A DNA stretch of 64,000 nucleotides from Cherax quadricarinatus (GCF_038502225.1 NC_091357.1:3974130-4038129); one strand, 5' to 3'; positions 32,696 through 43,077 are shown, numbered from the stretch's first letter. Translations and numbers: made by a program. The notes: generated by a model from the letters alone, not told the origin.

Positions 32696-32910
32696 AAGTC
32701 TTGCACTGGGACACTGACGACAATATGATGTTCACTGAAGACAAATTAGTTGCTCTACTATGGAAGTTGGGGAAATGAAGACTGGTATGGCGTAGAGGAC
32801 AAGCTGGAATGATTCAGTAGAGCAGAAGTTTCACTTGGGAAACTCAGGAGTGGTAGTTTCGGGGGATCTCACATTCAAGGAAAGTAAGAATAAATCATAA
32901 AAATGTTCAG
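32696..32910 (+). mobile_element. LINE-A RT fragment after motif C
   Basis: Plus-strand residues resembling NNMMFTEDK..LLYYGK and later VVVSGDLTFKES match the LINE-A segment NNMMFNEDKFQLLRYGK to VVMSEDLTFKDH at 6900-7060. The opposite orientation to its left neighbour suggests a local inversion or separate insertions. Confidence 0.65.
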
Positions 32911-32934
32911 TATAGATACCGAGCCAGTGATAGT

Positions 32935-33115
32935 CTTCAAGTCGAAGAATGAGACACTTGTACAACGTTTGGGAATCTCTACTGTGGAAACTTTTCACCA
33001 GCCAGTGACTTCTTCAGTCCAATATAAAGAGGAACGGTGGAAGAGTAGTAGTTTGAGGCAATCAGTCCCTCAGTTTGAAGCTGATGCGTTTAGTCGAGCA
33101 TTATTATAAAGTAGT
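32935..33115 (-). mobile_element. FB half element, copy 8
   Basis: CGAAGAATGAGACACTTGTA start, minus-strand hammerhead at about 32981-33031 (box CTGAAGA intact, stem II GTCA/TGGT weakened, GAAAAGTT for GAAACGUU), then CAGTCCCTCAGTTTGAAGCT. Stem III ACGU is lost. Confidence 0.7.
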
Positions 33116-33197
33116 TTTTTTCAGTATTGATGGACTGAATATGCTGTCTTAGGACTTAAATTAAGTTGTAATAAACATCTGCTAATGAATAAAGAGA
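33116..33197. other. Unassigned sequence
   Basis: Nothing recognised. Confidence 0.3.
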
Positions 33198-33290
33198 AGG
33201 GTGGACGAGGGGCTCGAACTGTGGTAGTGACTAAAGCGTCGGACTCGCAATTTACGGACCGCAGTTCGAGCCGCTTGTCCACCCTTATGT
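33198..33290 (+). mobile_element. tRNA-like SINE head with long inverted ends
   Basis: A tRNA-like body (GTGGTAGTGACTAAAGCGTC, GGACTCGCAATTTACGGACC, B-box-like GCAGTTCGAGCC) is enclosed by two perfect inverted segments: AGGGTGGAC (33198-33206) with 33277-33285, and GGCTCGAACTG (33211-33221) with 33262-33272. This could be a tRNA pseudogene fold or a palindromic SINE head. Confidence 0.55.
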
Positions 33291-33372
33291 TTATTCGTGC
33301 AGTTTTGTGTTTATGAAATCACTCTTCTGGGAACTTCCTGTGAAAACTAACTTCCGTAAATGAAATGAAGTT

Positions 33373-33682
33373 GACACTCACCACAGCACTCACTGTCCAC
33401 TCATCACAGCACTCACTGTCCACTCATCACAGCACTCACTGTCCACTCATCACAGCACTCACTGTCCACTCATCACAGCACTCACTGTCCACTCATCACA
33501 GCACTCACTGTCCACTCATCACAGCACTCACTGTCCACTCATCACAGCACTCACTGTCCACTCATCACAGCACTCACTGTCAACTCATCACAGCACTCAC
33601 TGTCCACTTATCACAGCACTCACTGTCCACTCATCACAGCACTCACTGTCCACTCATCACAGCACTCACTGTCCACTCATAA
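33373..33682. repeat. 23-bp minisatellite, about 13 copies
   Basis: The unit contains CATCACAGCACTCACTGTCC plus ACT; nearly identical units with rare C-to-A or C-to-T changes. 23 leaves remainder 2 on division by 3, so the single open frame is not evidence of coding. Confidence 0.95.
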
Positions 33683-33691
33683 GTCAGCTTG

Positions 33692-33900
33692 ATGAGTAAG
33701 ATATGTCTAACACTTGGGTGTCTTTATTTTACAAACGTTTCGCCTGTACAGTAGGCCTCTTCAGTCGAATACAGAGGTGACAAAAATTGGGGAGAGGAGA
33801 AGCAGTGGAGAGGTAAACACGAGGCGGTGAGTCCCTCAGTTTTGAAGTAGTTGTTTTGAGGCGGTCAGTCCCTCAGCCTTGAAGACTTGTAGGTATGATA
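33692..33900 (-). mobile_element. FB half element, copy 9
   Basis: GATGAGTAAGATATGTCTAA start, then an arm with an intact-core hammerhead on the minus strand (33719-33772), then two successive GAGGCGGT(G/C)AGTCCCTCAG motifs about 50 bp apart. No opposing arm. Confidence 0.75.
33719..33772 (-). ncRNA. Hammerhead ribozyme-like motif, FB copy 9
   Basis: Minus strand: GTATTCGA, CTGAAGA, stem II GCCT-ACTGTAC-AGGC (four pairs), GAAACGTT, TG. Core intact. Stem I is poor (TCGA against TGTA). Confidence 0.5.
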
Positions 33901-34007
33901 TACCATTAGTATAATCCTCAGCCAGTTTGTTTACCTAACTTGCGATACCTGACATTGTTTGGATGTCTTGTACCAAGCCTGGTCACATAGTTATGCGAAG
34001 AATCTTA

Positions 34008-34011
<4 letters not shown>

Positions 34012-34082
<71 letters not shown>
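34012..34082. repeat. (CA)n at the 5'-truncated end of LINE-B
   Basis: About 35 CA dinucleotides, immediately followed by plus-strand LINE-B sequence. Confidence 0.97.
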
Positions 34083-34083
<1 letters not shown>

Positions 34084-34847
34084 AGTGTCACCGACATGTA
34101 TAGTATGTAAAGTCAAGAGATCATCAGAAGAGGACTTCAGGGATGGAGAATTCTGTGTCGCAAACCTACTGGAGTTCTACGTGGTAACAGCAGTAAGGCA
34201 GATGAGGGAGGGATGTGTAGACTGCATCATCTTGGACTGTAAGAAGTCTTTTGCACAGTACTGCACAAGAGACTGGTACAAAAGCTAGAGGAGTAGGCAG
34301 GAATAGCAGGAAAATCACTACAGTAGATCAGGAATTAGCTGATAGGAAGGAAACAACGAGTGAGGGTACTTGAAGAGGTGTTGGAGTGGGCGCATGTGTC
34401 GAGTGGGGTACCATAAGTCATTTCTAGGGCCGATGCTGTTTTTTGTATGTGTGAATGACATAACAGAAGGGATAGATTCAGAGGTGTCCCTGTTTACAGA
34501 CGTAAAACTAATGAGAATACAAGCGGACGAGGATCAGGTAAGCCAACAAGATCAGGACAGGATGAAAGCCTGGTCCAACAAATAGCTCCCCACTTGGTGG
34601 GGCAAGTGCATAGCTTGGAAAATGATAGAGAAGACCTCAGACGGAATATATGCTCGGGGGTCGAAGGCTGCAAACCTCACTCAAGGAAAAGGATCTTGGG
34701 ACGAGTTTCATACTGAGCACATCCTCGGAGACGCACATGAACCAAATAACTTCTGGTATTTCCTATGAGAGGTTACGGGAGTGAAGTGGTAGAGGCAGGA
34801 GCCATACATAACTTTAATTACAAAGAGGTACGATAAAACTCTTGGAG

Positions 34848-34905
<58 letters not shown>

Positions 34906-34992
34906 AGACCTAGTAGCAAGCAAAGAGCTGGGTTCAGAGGTTGTAATTAGACCCCTGCAACCACATATAGGCGAGTACAGAGAGAGAATGAG
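34083..34992 (+). mobile_element. LINE-B, decayed plus-strand copy
   Basis: Recognisable plus-strand pieces: VTAVRQMREGCVDCIILDCK (motif A neighbourhood), FLGPMLFFVCVNDITEGIDS (motif B region), SLFTDVKLMRIQADEDQ (motif C, FADD lost) and MKAWSNK, then nucleotide similarity to the thumb and to the 3' end (ACCCCTGCAACCACATATAG, GCGAGTACAGAG). An (AG)n tract of about 50 bp interrupts it at 34854-34903. Confidence 0.8.
34854..34903. repeat. (AG)n microsatellite inside LINE-B
   Basis: About 25 AG dinucleotides within the LINE-B 3' UTR region. Confidence 0.97.
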
Positions 34993-35094
34993 AGAGAATT
35001 TGAGAGAGACGGGGGTGAGGGAGCCAGATCCAGCCGGCCTCTGAAGACAGAGTTAATAGGACTATCTATTTCCCTGTCTGTGTGGCTTAGGCCT

Positions 35095-36580
35095 AGCACA
35101 GACCCACACAAGAGCATTTGACAACGAAATATGGATTCCAGGGTACAACTTATTTAGATGCGACAAAGTACAAGCAACAAGGGGGATGTTGCGCTCTGTC
35201 AGTCTCTCTCATTTGCTCAGAATTACTAAACACTACAAATGATATAGCTGAACTTTTGGGAGTATAGACTGAAAACAAAAACATTGTCATTGTGGTGGTA
35301 TACAAGCCACCAGATACAATTTCCGAACAATTCAAGGAACAGCTATTGAAAATTGACTAATGTCTGGAAAATCTTCCAACCCCAGCCCAAAATATCTTGT
35401 TGTTTGGTGATAAAAATTTAAGATATTTAATATGGAAGAATGTGGCAAATATTGTAATAGCAAAGATAACCCCAGGAGGCAGCTCAGATGAAAATTCACT
35501 CACACATGAGCGAATCTGCAACAAATTCACCTTAATCCAGCAAATAGTTGGACCAACAAGACTGGAAAATAGGCTTGACCTTTTCGCTGAGGAGGATCTC
35601 ATGCGAAATATGACAGTATCAAAGACATTAAATTTGGATCACAATCTAATAGAAGTTCAGGCTTGTATGCGCAGGTGTCCTGGTCAGCAAAGTGAGATCA
35701 CTTATGAGGATGCCTTAACCATATTTAATTAAAATAATAATAAACATCCAGTAGAATCAAATTAACCATGGCCTAAACGATACAGTCTGGCAAGATATAC
35801 TAAACAATATGGATCCGAACCAGTGCATAGAGAGAACTAACTGTCACTTATACTGAAGGCACATTCCCCTAAGGAAAAAGAAGAAATAAAAACTAGTAAG
35901 AGAGAGAGACTCCCTCTACAGGAGAAGGCAAAGAATCACAGAGCTTCTCCAAGGCGCCAGACTGTCTGGAATACTGGCTAGAGAAATAGAAAATATCAAA
36001 CTTAATTTGAAGGAATCATACAGGATCCAGGAAACACAGAAGGAACGTAAAACAGTAAACCAAATAGAAGGAAATCCCAAACATTTCTTTACATATGCCA
36101 AATCTAGGGCAAAAACTACATGAAGTATTGTTTCTTAAACAAGATGGAACTTACACCAATAACAGCACAGAAATGAATGGGATACTAGTCTCAGTATGAC
36201 CCAGTGTATCACGAGTCCTTAATAAGATTAAGGGTTGACAATCTGAATTATTTATTTTTATGACCGCAACTCAGAATTGTGTAAATATATCCAGACTTTC
36301 GGATGTAATTCTAACTCAGCTGAACTTTGAAAAATAAACTAGCGACGTGCCCATGCACTCAGCCCCAGACTAGTGGAACTCCGTGTTTAAAGAACTCTCA
36401 GAAACCCCCAAAAATATGCTTTGAAGAGGGAGTTTGGATACGGAAGTCATCCCACAATCACCAAAAACAACGGATATGGCCCCACTCCACAAAGGTGGCA
36501 GTAGAGCAGTTGCAAAGAATTATAGACAAATAGCACTAACGTTCCGCATCATGAAAATCTTAGTACATGAGTAGTATACA
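35095..36580 (+). mobile_element. LINE-A 5' part: endonuclease, linker and RT fingers, decayed
   Basis: The only LINE-A copy here with the endonuclease side. NIVIVVVYKPPDT and ILLFGDKNLRYLIWKN (catalytic GDFN changed to GDKN), AKITPGGSSDENS and SKTLNLDHNLIEV (SDH-like HN). An Arg-rich linker follows (RLPLYRRRRRITELLQGARL, NPKHFFTYAKSRAKT), then a fingers segment encoding TTDMAPLHKGGS-like residues near 36470-36530. Multiple stops and shifts. It ends where an FB half begins. Confidence 0.8.
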
Positions 36581-36587
36581 GTACCCA

Positions 36588-36692
36588 AATGATGAAGAAT
36601 CAGACACGTGCAACACCTGGGTATCTGTATTTGTAGAAGTTTATCCATCCAGTGGCTTTATCAATACAATTAAAAGGCATAATGTGAAGACT
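36588..36692 (-). mobile_element. FB half element, copy 10, heavily decayed
   Basis: GATGAAGAATCAGACACGTG, CACCTGGGTATCTGTATTTG and CATCCAGTGGCTTTATCAAT follow the FB arm order, but the GAAACG core is gone (TAGAAGTTTATCC). Confidence 0.6.
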
Positions 36693-36694
36693 AG

Positions 36695-37012
36695 AACTAT
36701 GTACAAAAGATGAAAAGCATAGATACTTTGAGTACACAAGAGATAACACTATCAGGGGCTCAAAACTGTTCATTTGCCTCCGAGCATACATGAGGGAGAG
36801 TACAAATAGACCCTTGGCTGTCTTCAAGAGGGAGCTGGACAGATACCTAAAGTCAGTAATTGACCAGCTGGGCTGTGGTTCGTACGCTGGATTACATGCG
36901 GCCAGCAGCAACAGCCTGGTTGGTCAGGCCCTGATCCACCGCGAGGTTTGGTCATGGACCGGACTGCAGGGGGCGTTGACCCCAGGAACACCCAGGTAGG
37001 TCAAGCACTCTG
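36695..37012 (+). mobile_element. LINE-A 3' end
   Basis: Plus strand encodes FKRELDRYLKSVIDQLGCGSYA and the SSNSLVGQALIHREVWSW tail, ending GACCCCAGGAACACCCAGGT. It probably completes the 35095-36580 copy, with the RT core deleted and an FB half lying between. Confidence 0.8.
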
Positions 37013-37080
37013 CTCGCAGTTGAAGGTACCCATGTTCGATTCCCGAGCTGGGCGATAACTACGACACGCGGAAGGGATCC
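37003..37080 (+). mobile_element. tRNA-like SINE head
   Basis: TAGGTCAAGCACTCTGCTCG (A-box-like) and CATGTTCGATTCCCGAGC (B-box-like) are spaced as in a tRNA. It follows the LINE-A tail directly and leads into a TAG-rich repeat that may be the SINE tail. Confidence 0.55.
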
Positions 37081-37081
37081 A

Positions 37082-37216
37082 GCAGTAATATTAGTAGTAG
37101 TGTAAGTTGAAGTAGTGATAGTAGAAGTTGTAGTATGTAGTAATAGTAGTAGTAGTAGTCGAAGTTGTAGTATGTAGTAATAGTAGTAGTAGTAGTCGAA
37201 GTTGTAGTATGTAGGA
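37082..37216. repeat. (TAG)n-rich repeat, left part
   Basis: TAG/TAA trinucleotide runs with a duplicated block containing TCGAAGTTGTAGTATGTAG. It continues at 37968-38025 on the other side of a LINE-A insertion. Confidence 0.85.
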
Positions 37217-37967
37217 CCTGGAGTCTACCTGGAGGGTATTCCGGGGATCAACCGCCCCGCGGCCCGGTCCACGACCAGGCCTCCCGGTGGATCAGGGCCT
37301 GATCAACCAGGCTGTTGCTGCTGGCCGCAAGTAGTCCAGCGTACGAACCACGGCCCGGCTGATCCGGCACTGACTGTAGGTATCTGTCCAGCTCTCTCTT
37401 GAAGACAACCAGGGGTCTATTGGTAATTCCCCTTATGCATGGTGGGAGGCTGTTGAACAGTCTTGGGCCCCGGACACTTAGTGTTTTCTCTTAGTGTACC
37501 AATGGCGCCCTTACTTTTCATTGGAGGTGTTTTGCACCGCCTGCCCAGTCTTTTACTTTCGGAGGGAGTGATTTCCGTGTGCAGATTCGGGACCATTCCT
37601 TCTAGGATTTTCCAAGTGTAGATTATGATGTATCTCGCCTGCGCTCCGGCGAGTACAAGTCAAGCGTTTCCAAGCGTTCACAGTAGTTGAGGTGTTTGAT
37701 AGAACTTATATGTGCAGTAAAGGTTCTCTGTAAACTCTCTAGTTATGAAATTTCACCTGCTTTGAACAGAGATGTTAATATACAGCAATATTCCAGCATA
37801 GAGAGAGCAAATGATTTGAAATGGATCATCATTGGCTTGACATCACTTCTTTTGAAAGTTCTCATTATCCATCCTATCGTTTTCTTTGCAGTTGTGATCG
37901 TGGCACTGTTGTGATCCTTAAAAGTGAGATCCTCAGACATTACTACTCCCAGGTCCCTCACATTATT
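37217..37967 (-). mobile_element. LINE-A 3' fragment inserted in (TAG)n
   Basis: Minus strand holds RDLGVVMSEDLTFKDHNSAT, GWIMRTFKRSDVKPMMIHFK, the LFNSLP region (as complement) and the terminal tail ending in the complement of TACCTGGAGGGTATTCCGGG. About 750 bp, 5'-truncated. TAG repeats lie on both sides. It is one of the less decayed copies. Confidence 0.85.
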
Positions 37968-38025
37968 TTAGTAGTAATAGTAGTAGTAAAGTTGTAGTAG
38001 TATGTAGTAGCAGTTGTAGTATGGT
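37968..38025. repeat. (TAG)n-rich repeat, right part
   Basis: TAGTAGTAATAGTAGTAG and GTTGTAGTAGTATGTAGTAG: same composition as 37082-37216. Confidence 0.85.
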
Positions 38026-38243
38026 AATGGTATTCGTCATCGCGGGACGGACAGACAACGCTTGGGTATCACCATATTTTTCGAGCCCAATTCCCCTCCC
38101 CTTCCCCATACCCCATTGACACATTCACACCCACTCTTCCCCCATTACCCACTGGATATCAGGGTGCATCAAGGCCATGGTCCATTATCCACTCTCCAAC
38201 CTCAGGGTAATTGAATAGTTGACCAGGGCTAAAAACTTGACAC
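38026..38243. other. Unassigned sequence
   Basis: Nothing recognised. Confidence 0.3.
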
Positions 38244-38244
38244 T

Positions 38245-39895
38245 TTGGTGATGTTGCTGAGTGAAGTGTTGCAACAGTGATGTTGCTGAGTGAAGTGTTG
38301 CAACAGTGATGCTGAGTGAAGTGTTGCAACAGTGATGTTGCTGAGTGAAGTGTTGCAGCAGTGATGATGCTGAGTGAAGTGTTGCAACAGTGATGTTGCT
38401 GAGTGAAGTGTTGCAGCAGTGATGATGCTGAGTGAAGTGTTGCAGCAGTGATGATGCTGAGTGAAGTGTTGCAACAGTGATGTTGCTGAGTGAAGTGTTG
38501 CAACAGTGATGTTGCTGAGTGAAGTGTTGCAACAGTGATGTTGCTGAGTGAAGTGTTGCAACAGTGATGTTGCTGAGTGAAGTGTTGCAACAGTGATGTT
38601 GCTGAGTGAAGTGTTGCAACAGTGATGTTGCTGAGTGAAGTGTTGCAACAGTGATGTTGCTGAGTGAAGTGTTGCAACAGTGATGTTGCTGAGTGAAGTG
38701 TTGCAACAGTGATGTTGAGTGAAGTGTTGCAGCAGTGATGAGTGAAGTGTTGCAGCAGTGATGTTGAGTGAAGTGTTGCAGCAGTGATGTTGAGTGAAGT
38801 GTTGCAGCAGTGATGTTGAGTGAAGTGTTGCAGCAGTGATGTTGAGTGAAGTGTTGCAGCAGTGATGTTGAGTGAAGTGTTGCAGCAGTGATGTTGAGTG
38901 AAGTGTTGCAGCAGTGATGTTGAGTGAAGTGTTGCAACAGTGTTGAGTGAAGTGTTGCAACAGTGTTGAGTGAAGTGTTGCAACAGTGATGAGTGAAGTG
39001 TTGCAACAGTGATGAGTGAAGTGTTGCAACAGTGATGAGTGAAGTGTTGCAACAGTGTTGAGTGAAGTGTTGCAACAGTGATGCTGAGTGAAGTGTTGCA
39101 ACAGTGATGCTGAGTGAAGTGTTGCAACAGTGATGCTGAGTGAAGTGTTGCAACAGTGATGCTGAGTGAAGTGTTGCAACAGTGATGCTGAGTGAAGTGT
39201 TGCAACAGTGATGTTGAGAAGTGTTGCAACCGTGATGTTGCTGAGTGAAGTGTTGCAGCAGTGATGTTGCTGAGTGAAGTGTTGCAGCAGTGATGTTGCT
39301 GAGTGAAGTGTTGCAGCAGTGATGTTGCTCAGTGAAGTGTTGCAACAGTGATGTTGCTGAAGTGTTGCAACAGTGATGTTGCTGAAGTGTTGCAGCAGTG
39401 ATGTTGCTGAAGTGTTGCAACAGTGATGCTGAAGTGTTGCAACAGTGATGCTGAAGTGTTGCAACAGTGATGCTGAAGTGTTGCAACAGTGATGCTGAAG
39501 TGTTGCAACAGTGATGCTGAAGTGTTGCAACAGTGATGCTGAAGTGTTGCAACAGTGATGCTGAAGTGTTGCAACAGTGATGCTGAAGTGTTGCAACAGT
39601 GATGCTGAAGTGTTGCAACAGTGATGCTGAAGTGTTGCAACAGTGATGTTGCTGAAGTGTTGCAACAGTGATGTTGAGTGAAGTGTTACAACAGTGATGT
39701 TGAGTGAAGTGTTGCAACCGTGATGTTGAGTGAAGTGTTGCAACCGTGATGTTGAGTGAAGTGTTGCAACCGTGATGTTGAGTGAAGTGTTGCAACCGTG
39801 ATGTTGAGTGAAGTGTTGCAACCGTGATGTTGAGTGAAGTGTTGCAACCGTGATGTTGCTGAGTGAAGTGTTGCAACCGTGATGTTGAGTGTTTA
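38245..39895. repeat. 22-29-bp minisatellite, about 65 copies, unit length varies in blocks
   Basis: All units share GAAGTGTTGCAACAGTGATG. They differ in an insert: GTTGCTGAGT (29-bp unit, mainly 38245-38710), GTTGAGT or CTGAGT (26 bp), GAGT (23 bp) and CT only (22 bp, about 39420-39640). Units of one length form runs. CAACAG/CAGCAG and CAACCG variants also cluster. Long minus-strand frames (up to 577 codons) are by-products. Confidence 0.95.
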
Positions 39896-39899
39896 AACG

Positions 39900-39922
39900 T
39901 GTGGTGCGGGCGGGGCACTGTG
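39900..39922. repeat. GC-rich unit at LINE-B 3' border
   Basis: TGGTGCGGGCGGGGCACTGTG is the same motif as in the array at 41062-41283, on the other side of LINE-B. Confidence 0.8.
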
Positions 39923-41018
39923 TACTCACCTAGTTGTACTCACCTAGTTGAGGTTGCGGGGGTCGAGTCCGAGCTCCTGGCCCCGCCTCTTCACTGATCG
40001 CTACTAGGTCACTCTCCTTGAACAGTGAGCTTTATCATACCTCTGCTTAAAGCTATGTATGGATCCTGCCTCCACTACATCGCTTCCCAAACTATTCCAC
40101 TTACTGACTACTCTGTGGCTGAAGAAATACTTCCTAACATCCCTGTGATTCATCTGTGTCTTCACCTTCCAACTGTGTCCCCTTGTTACTGTGTCCAATC
40201 TCTGGAACATCCTGTCTTTGTCCACCTTGTCAATTCCTCTCAGTATTTTGTATGTCGTTATCATGTCCTCCCTATCTCTCCTGTCCTCCAGTGTCGTCAG
40301 GTTGATTTCCCTTAACCTCTCCTCGTAGGACATACCTCTTAGCTCTGGGACTAGTCTTGTTGTAAACCTTTGCACTTTTTCTAGTTTCTTTACGTGCTTG
40401 GCTAGGTGTGGGTTCCAAACTTGTGCCGCATACTCCAATATGGGCCTAACGTACACGGTGTACAGGGTCCTGAATGATTCCTTATTAAGATGTCGGAATG
40501 CTGTTCTGAGGTTTGCTAGGCGCCCATATGCTGCAGCAGTTATTTGGTTGATGTGCGCTTCCGGAGATGTGCCTGGTGTTATACTCACCCCAAGATCTTT
40601 TTCCTTGAGTGAGGTTTGTAGTCTCTGGCCCCCTAGACTGTACTCCGTCTGCGGTCTTCTTTGCCCTTCCCCAATCTTCATGACTTTGCACTTGGTGGGA
40701 TTGAACTCCAGGAGCCAATTGCTGGACCAGGTCTGCAGCCTGTCCAGATCCCTTTGTAGTTCTTGCCTGGTCTTCGATCGAGTGAATTCTTCTCATCAAC
40801 TTAACGTCATCTGCAAACAGGGACACCTCAGTCTATTCCTTCCGTCATGCCGTTCACAAATACCAGAAACAGCACTGGTCCTAGGACTGACCCCTGTCGG
40901 ACCCCGCTGGTCACAGGTGCCCACTCTGACACCTCGCCACGTACCATGACTCGCTGCTGTCTTCCTGACAAGTATTCCCTGATCCATTGTAGTGCCTTCC
41001 CTGTTATCCCTGCTTGGT

Positions 41019-41021
<3 letters not shown>
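39923..41021 (-). mobile_element. LINE-B, best RT C-half copy
   Basis: Minus strand from 41021 down: QWIREYLSGRQQRVMVRGEV, VRQGSVLGPVLFLVFVNGMT (motif B), SLFADDVKLMRRI (motif C, intact FADD, about 40800), then one 225-residue frame through AAYGRLANLRTAFRHLNKES, PILEYAAQVWNPHLAKHVKK, LRGMSYEERLREINLTTLED and YFFSHRVVSKWNSLGSDVVE. The 3' UTR has GCGGGGCCAGGAGCTC (as complement). Shifts near 40690 and 40830. It is 5'-truncated at a GT tract. Confidence 0.9.
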
Positions 41022-41065
<44 letters not shown>

Positions 41066-41195
41066 TGCGGGCGGGGCACTGTGTGTGTGTGTGTGTGTGT
41101 GGTGCGGGCAGGGCACTGTGTGTGTGTGGTGCGGGCGGGGCACTGTGTGTGTGTGTGGTGCGGGCGGGGCACTGTGTGTGTGGTGCGGGCGGGGC

Positions 41196-41266
<71 letters not shown>

Positions 41267-41285
41267 TGCGGGCGGGGCACACACT
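41022..41285. repeat. (GT)n alternating with a GC-rich unit
   Basis: Six blocks of (GT)n, each followed by GGTGCGGGCGGGGCAC or a one-base variant. The last (GT)n block is about 65 bp. Frames in all phases are artefacts. Confidence 0.95.
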
Positions 41286-41689
41286 GTGTGCGGAGAGAGA
41301 ACACAGTGTTGACACTGGTGCTTGTGTCATCAAGTTGTACTAGCAGTGAGTGTGTCGTGCGTTCTGTCTTTATCTATCCTTCAAGGAGAGTACCTTAGTG
41401 CTTACTTGAAGGCTCTTGATTTTGGATAATGGAGCAACCCTTATTAGAGAGCAATCAACAGAATAAAATAAATACTAGAACGTTGTGTACAACAAATTCA
41501 AACCTCTTAGTAAAGCGGAATGTTAAGCGGCGCCTAAGTTCCCCCTGTATAATAATATGTTTATTTTTCCACTATAATCTACCTTGTCCATAATTACTAT
41601 CACATTTGTTTTGTCTGTTTCGTAAGGTGAAGTCCAGGATCTTTCCTTAATTCATGGTATAACTTAACAAATCTTTGAGGACAATTGTG
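41286..41689. other. Unassigned sequence
   Basis: AT-rich; nothing recognised. Confidence 0.35.
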
Positions 41690-41880
41690 TTGCAGAGGTG
41701 TGAGCTGTGCTCAGGGACTTGAGTGATAATGTCAGAAGATCTCACACTCGAGGATCACAACAGTGTTATCACAGCGAGGAAGGTGATAGCAAGGATAACG
41801 AGTATCTTCCAGAGAAGATCACCCAAGCTGATGATAGTACTCTTGACTTGTTGTCTCTGGAACGAAATATTTCTGCGTAG
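41690..41880 (+). mobile_element. LINE-A RT fragment
   Basis: IMSEDLTLEDHNSVITARKV and RITSIFQRR on the plus strand match VVMSEDLTFKDHNSATIASA of LINE-A. Under 200 bp remain. Confidence 0.65.
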
Positions 41881-41921
41881 TCAGAATTTTCTGATAAATT
41901 AGACATATGTGCAACACTTGG

Positions 41922-41974
41922 GTATCTTCATTGAGGAAACGTTTCGCCACAGAGTGACATCATCAGTGCAATAC
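41922..41974 (-). ncRNA. Hammerhead ribozyme-like motif, copy 11, left arm
   Basis: Minus strand: GTATTGCA, CTGATGA, stem II GTCAC-TCT-GTGGC (one G.U pair), GAAACGTT, TCCTCAATG. Outer stem I GTAT:ATAC and TATTG:CAATG can form. Confidence 0.6.
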
Positions 41975-42123
41975 AGAGCAGAAATGGGTAAGGAGAGGAG
42001 TAGTTTGAGGTAATCAGTCCCTCAGCCTGGAGTCGATATGTTCAATGATGGACTGAACACATCGATTCCAGGCTGAGGGACTGATTACCTCAAACTCCTC
42101 CTCTCCTTACCCATTTCTACTTT

Positions 42124-42175
42124 GTATTGTACTGATGAAGCCACTTTGTGGCGAAACGTTTCCTCAGTGAAAATA
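42124..42175 (+). ncRNA. Hammerhead ribozyme-like motif, copy 11, right arm
   Basis: GTATTGTA, CTGATGA, stem II GCCAC-TTT-GTGGC, GAAACGTT, TCCTCAGTG, outer ATAC. Core intact. Loop II differs from the TGT of other copies while the stem is kept. Confidence 0.6.
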
Positions 42176-42208
42176 CCAAAGTGTTACACGTGTCTATTTT
42201 ATCGACTC

Positions 42209-42440
42209 GTCCGTTCTTTGAAACATTTATCTAAATTCTCTGCTAGGAGGCAACTAACCTTGGGTAGCACTGAACATGGGCTGGGCAAATATTTTTGTTA
42301 AGAGGGTTTGGGTTTGAGAAAGACCTGCCTAGTATGGGCCAGTAGGCATGCTGCAGTGTTCTTCCTTTCTTAAGTTCTTTTATCAGTGTGAAACGGAAGC
42401 CTCTCAAAACTTTTGCACTATGGCAGGATTGAAAAAGAAA
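42209..42440. other. Unassigned sequence
   Basis: Nothing recognised. Confidence 0.3.
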
Positions 42441-42454
42441 TTCCTTCTGCCTCA

Positions 42455-42530
42455 TGAAGACTGGTCACTGACCGGGCCGCGGGGGCGTTGACCCCCGAAA
42501 CCCCCTCCAGGTATACTCTCCAGGTAAGAA
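42455..42530 (+). mobile_element. LINE-A terminal tail
   Basis: GACTGGTCACTGACCGGGCC, GCGGGGGCGTTGACCCCCG and CCCCTCCAGGTATACTCTCC: only the last ~75 bp of LINE-A. Confidence 0.7.
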
Positions 42531-42744
42531 TTAAGAAGTCTGAGTGTTCCTCACTGTACACTCGTCTCTGCTCCCTTGTATTCCTTCTAAGAGGTCTTAT
42601 TCTTGAGAGTAACTTGTTTACTTACCAGGAGACTTGTAAGAGCGGGGCCATGATTTCCCGAAGACTATCAGTTAATAACAGCATAAAACAAGGAGTTAGA
42701 CACCAGGACAAAACACTGGTAAGAGAAGAAATATATACCAGACT

Positions 42745-42848
42745 GCAGGCAGCAGGGATTAGATCCTGCGACACATTATCCCGCCTCAAGAGACAGAACA
42801 ACGTTCACATTGCCTTTAACCGCTTAACCAGCGATCCTTCGAAGATCA
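42745..42848 (-). mobile_element. tRNA-like SINE head
   Basis: Minus strand: GATCGCTGGTTAAGCGGTTA (good A-box shape, TGGTTAAGCGG) and, about 55 bp on, GCAGGATCTAATCCCTGCTG (B-box-like). Compatible with a serine/leucine-type tRNA ancestor with a long variable arm. The open 149-codon plus-strand frame across it is a shadow. Confidence 0.55.
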
Positions 42849-43077
42849 TGCACTCAGCAGAGCTAGGTGTTGTTCATGATCCGAGGACACTCATGGTAGC
42901 GGTAAGCTCAAGGATGTATATAGCTAAGCCTGAGTGAATATATGTAAAAGTCTGTAAGGTTTGAGTGCAAAACAAATTGTAACCCCAAGCTAAATATTTT
43001 AGTGTGGGGGGGGGGATTACTAGTTCTCAAAGGCACTTGTCGATAGACACTTGGCCTGTTGTTTGAGGTATGTCTGA
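42849..43077. other. Unassigned; includes a G10 run
   Basis: A run of ten G near 43005; nothing else. Confidence 0.35.

Larger units (their letters stand above)
41890..42208. mobile_element. FB foldback element, copy 11, both ribozyme cores intact
   Basis: Arms about 41891-42034 and 42050-42208 (CTGATAAATTAGACATATGT at the left, its mirror at the right), with a spacer of about 15 bp. No clear target duplication found. It is the second copy, after copies 5 and 6, in which both arms keep a full hammerhead core. Confidence 0.85.

Noticed and set aside
38159..39929. Minus-strand Thr/Cys/His-rich frames up to 577 codons
   Set aside because: By-product of the 22-29-bp minisatellite; indels just switch between open frames.
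42488..42937. 149-codon frame as a gene
   Set aside because: It overlaps a LINE-A tail and a minus-strand tRNA-like SINE head.
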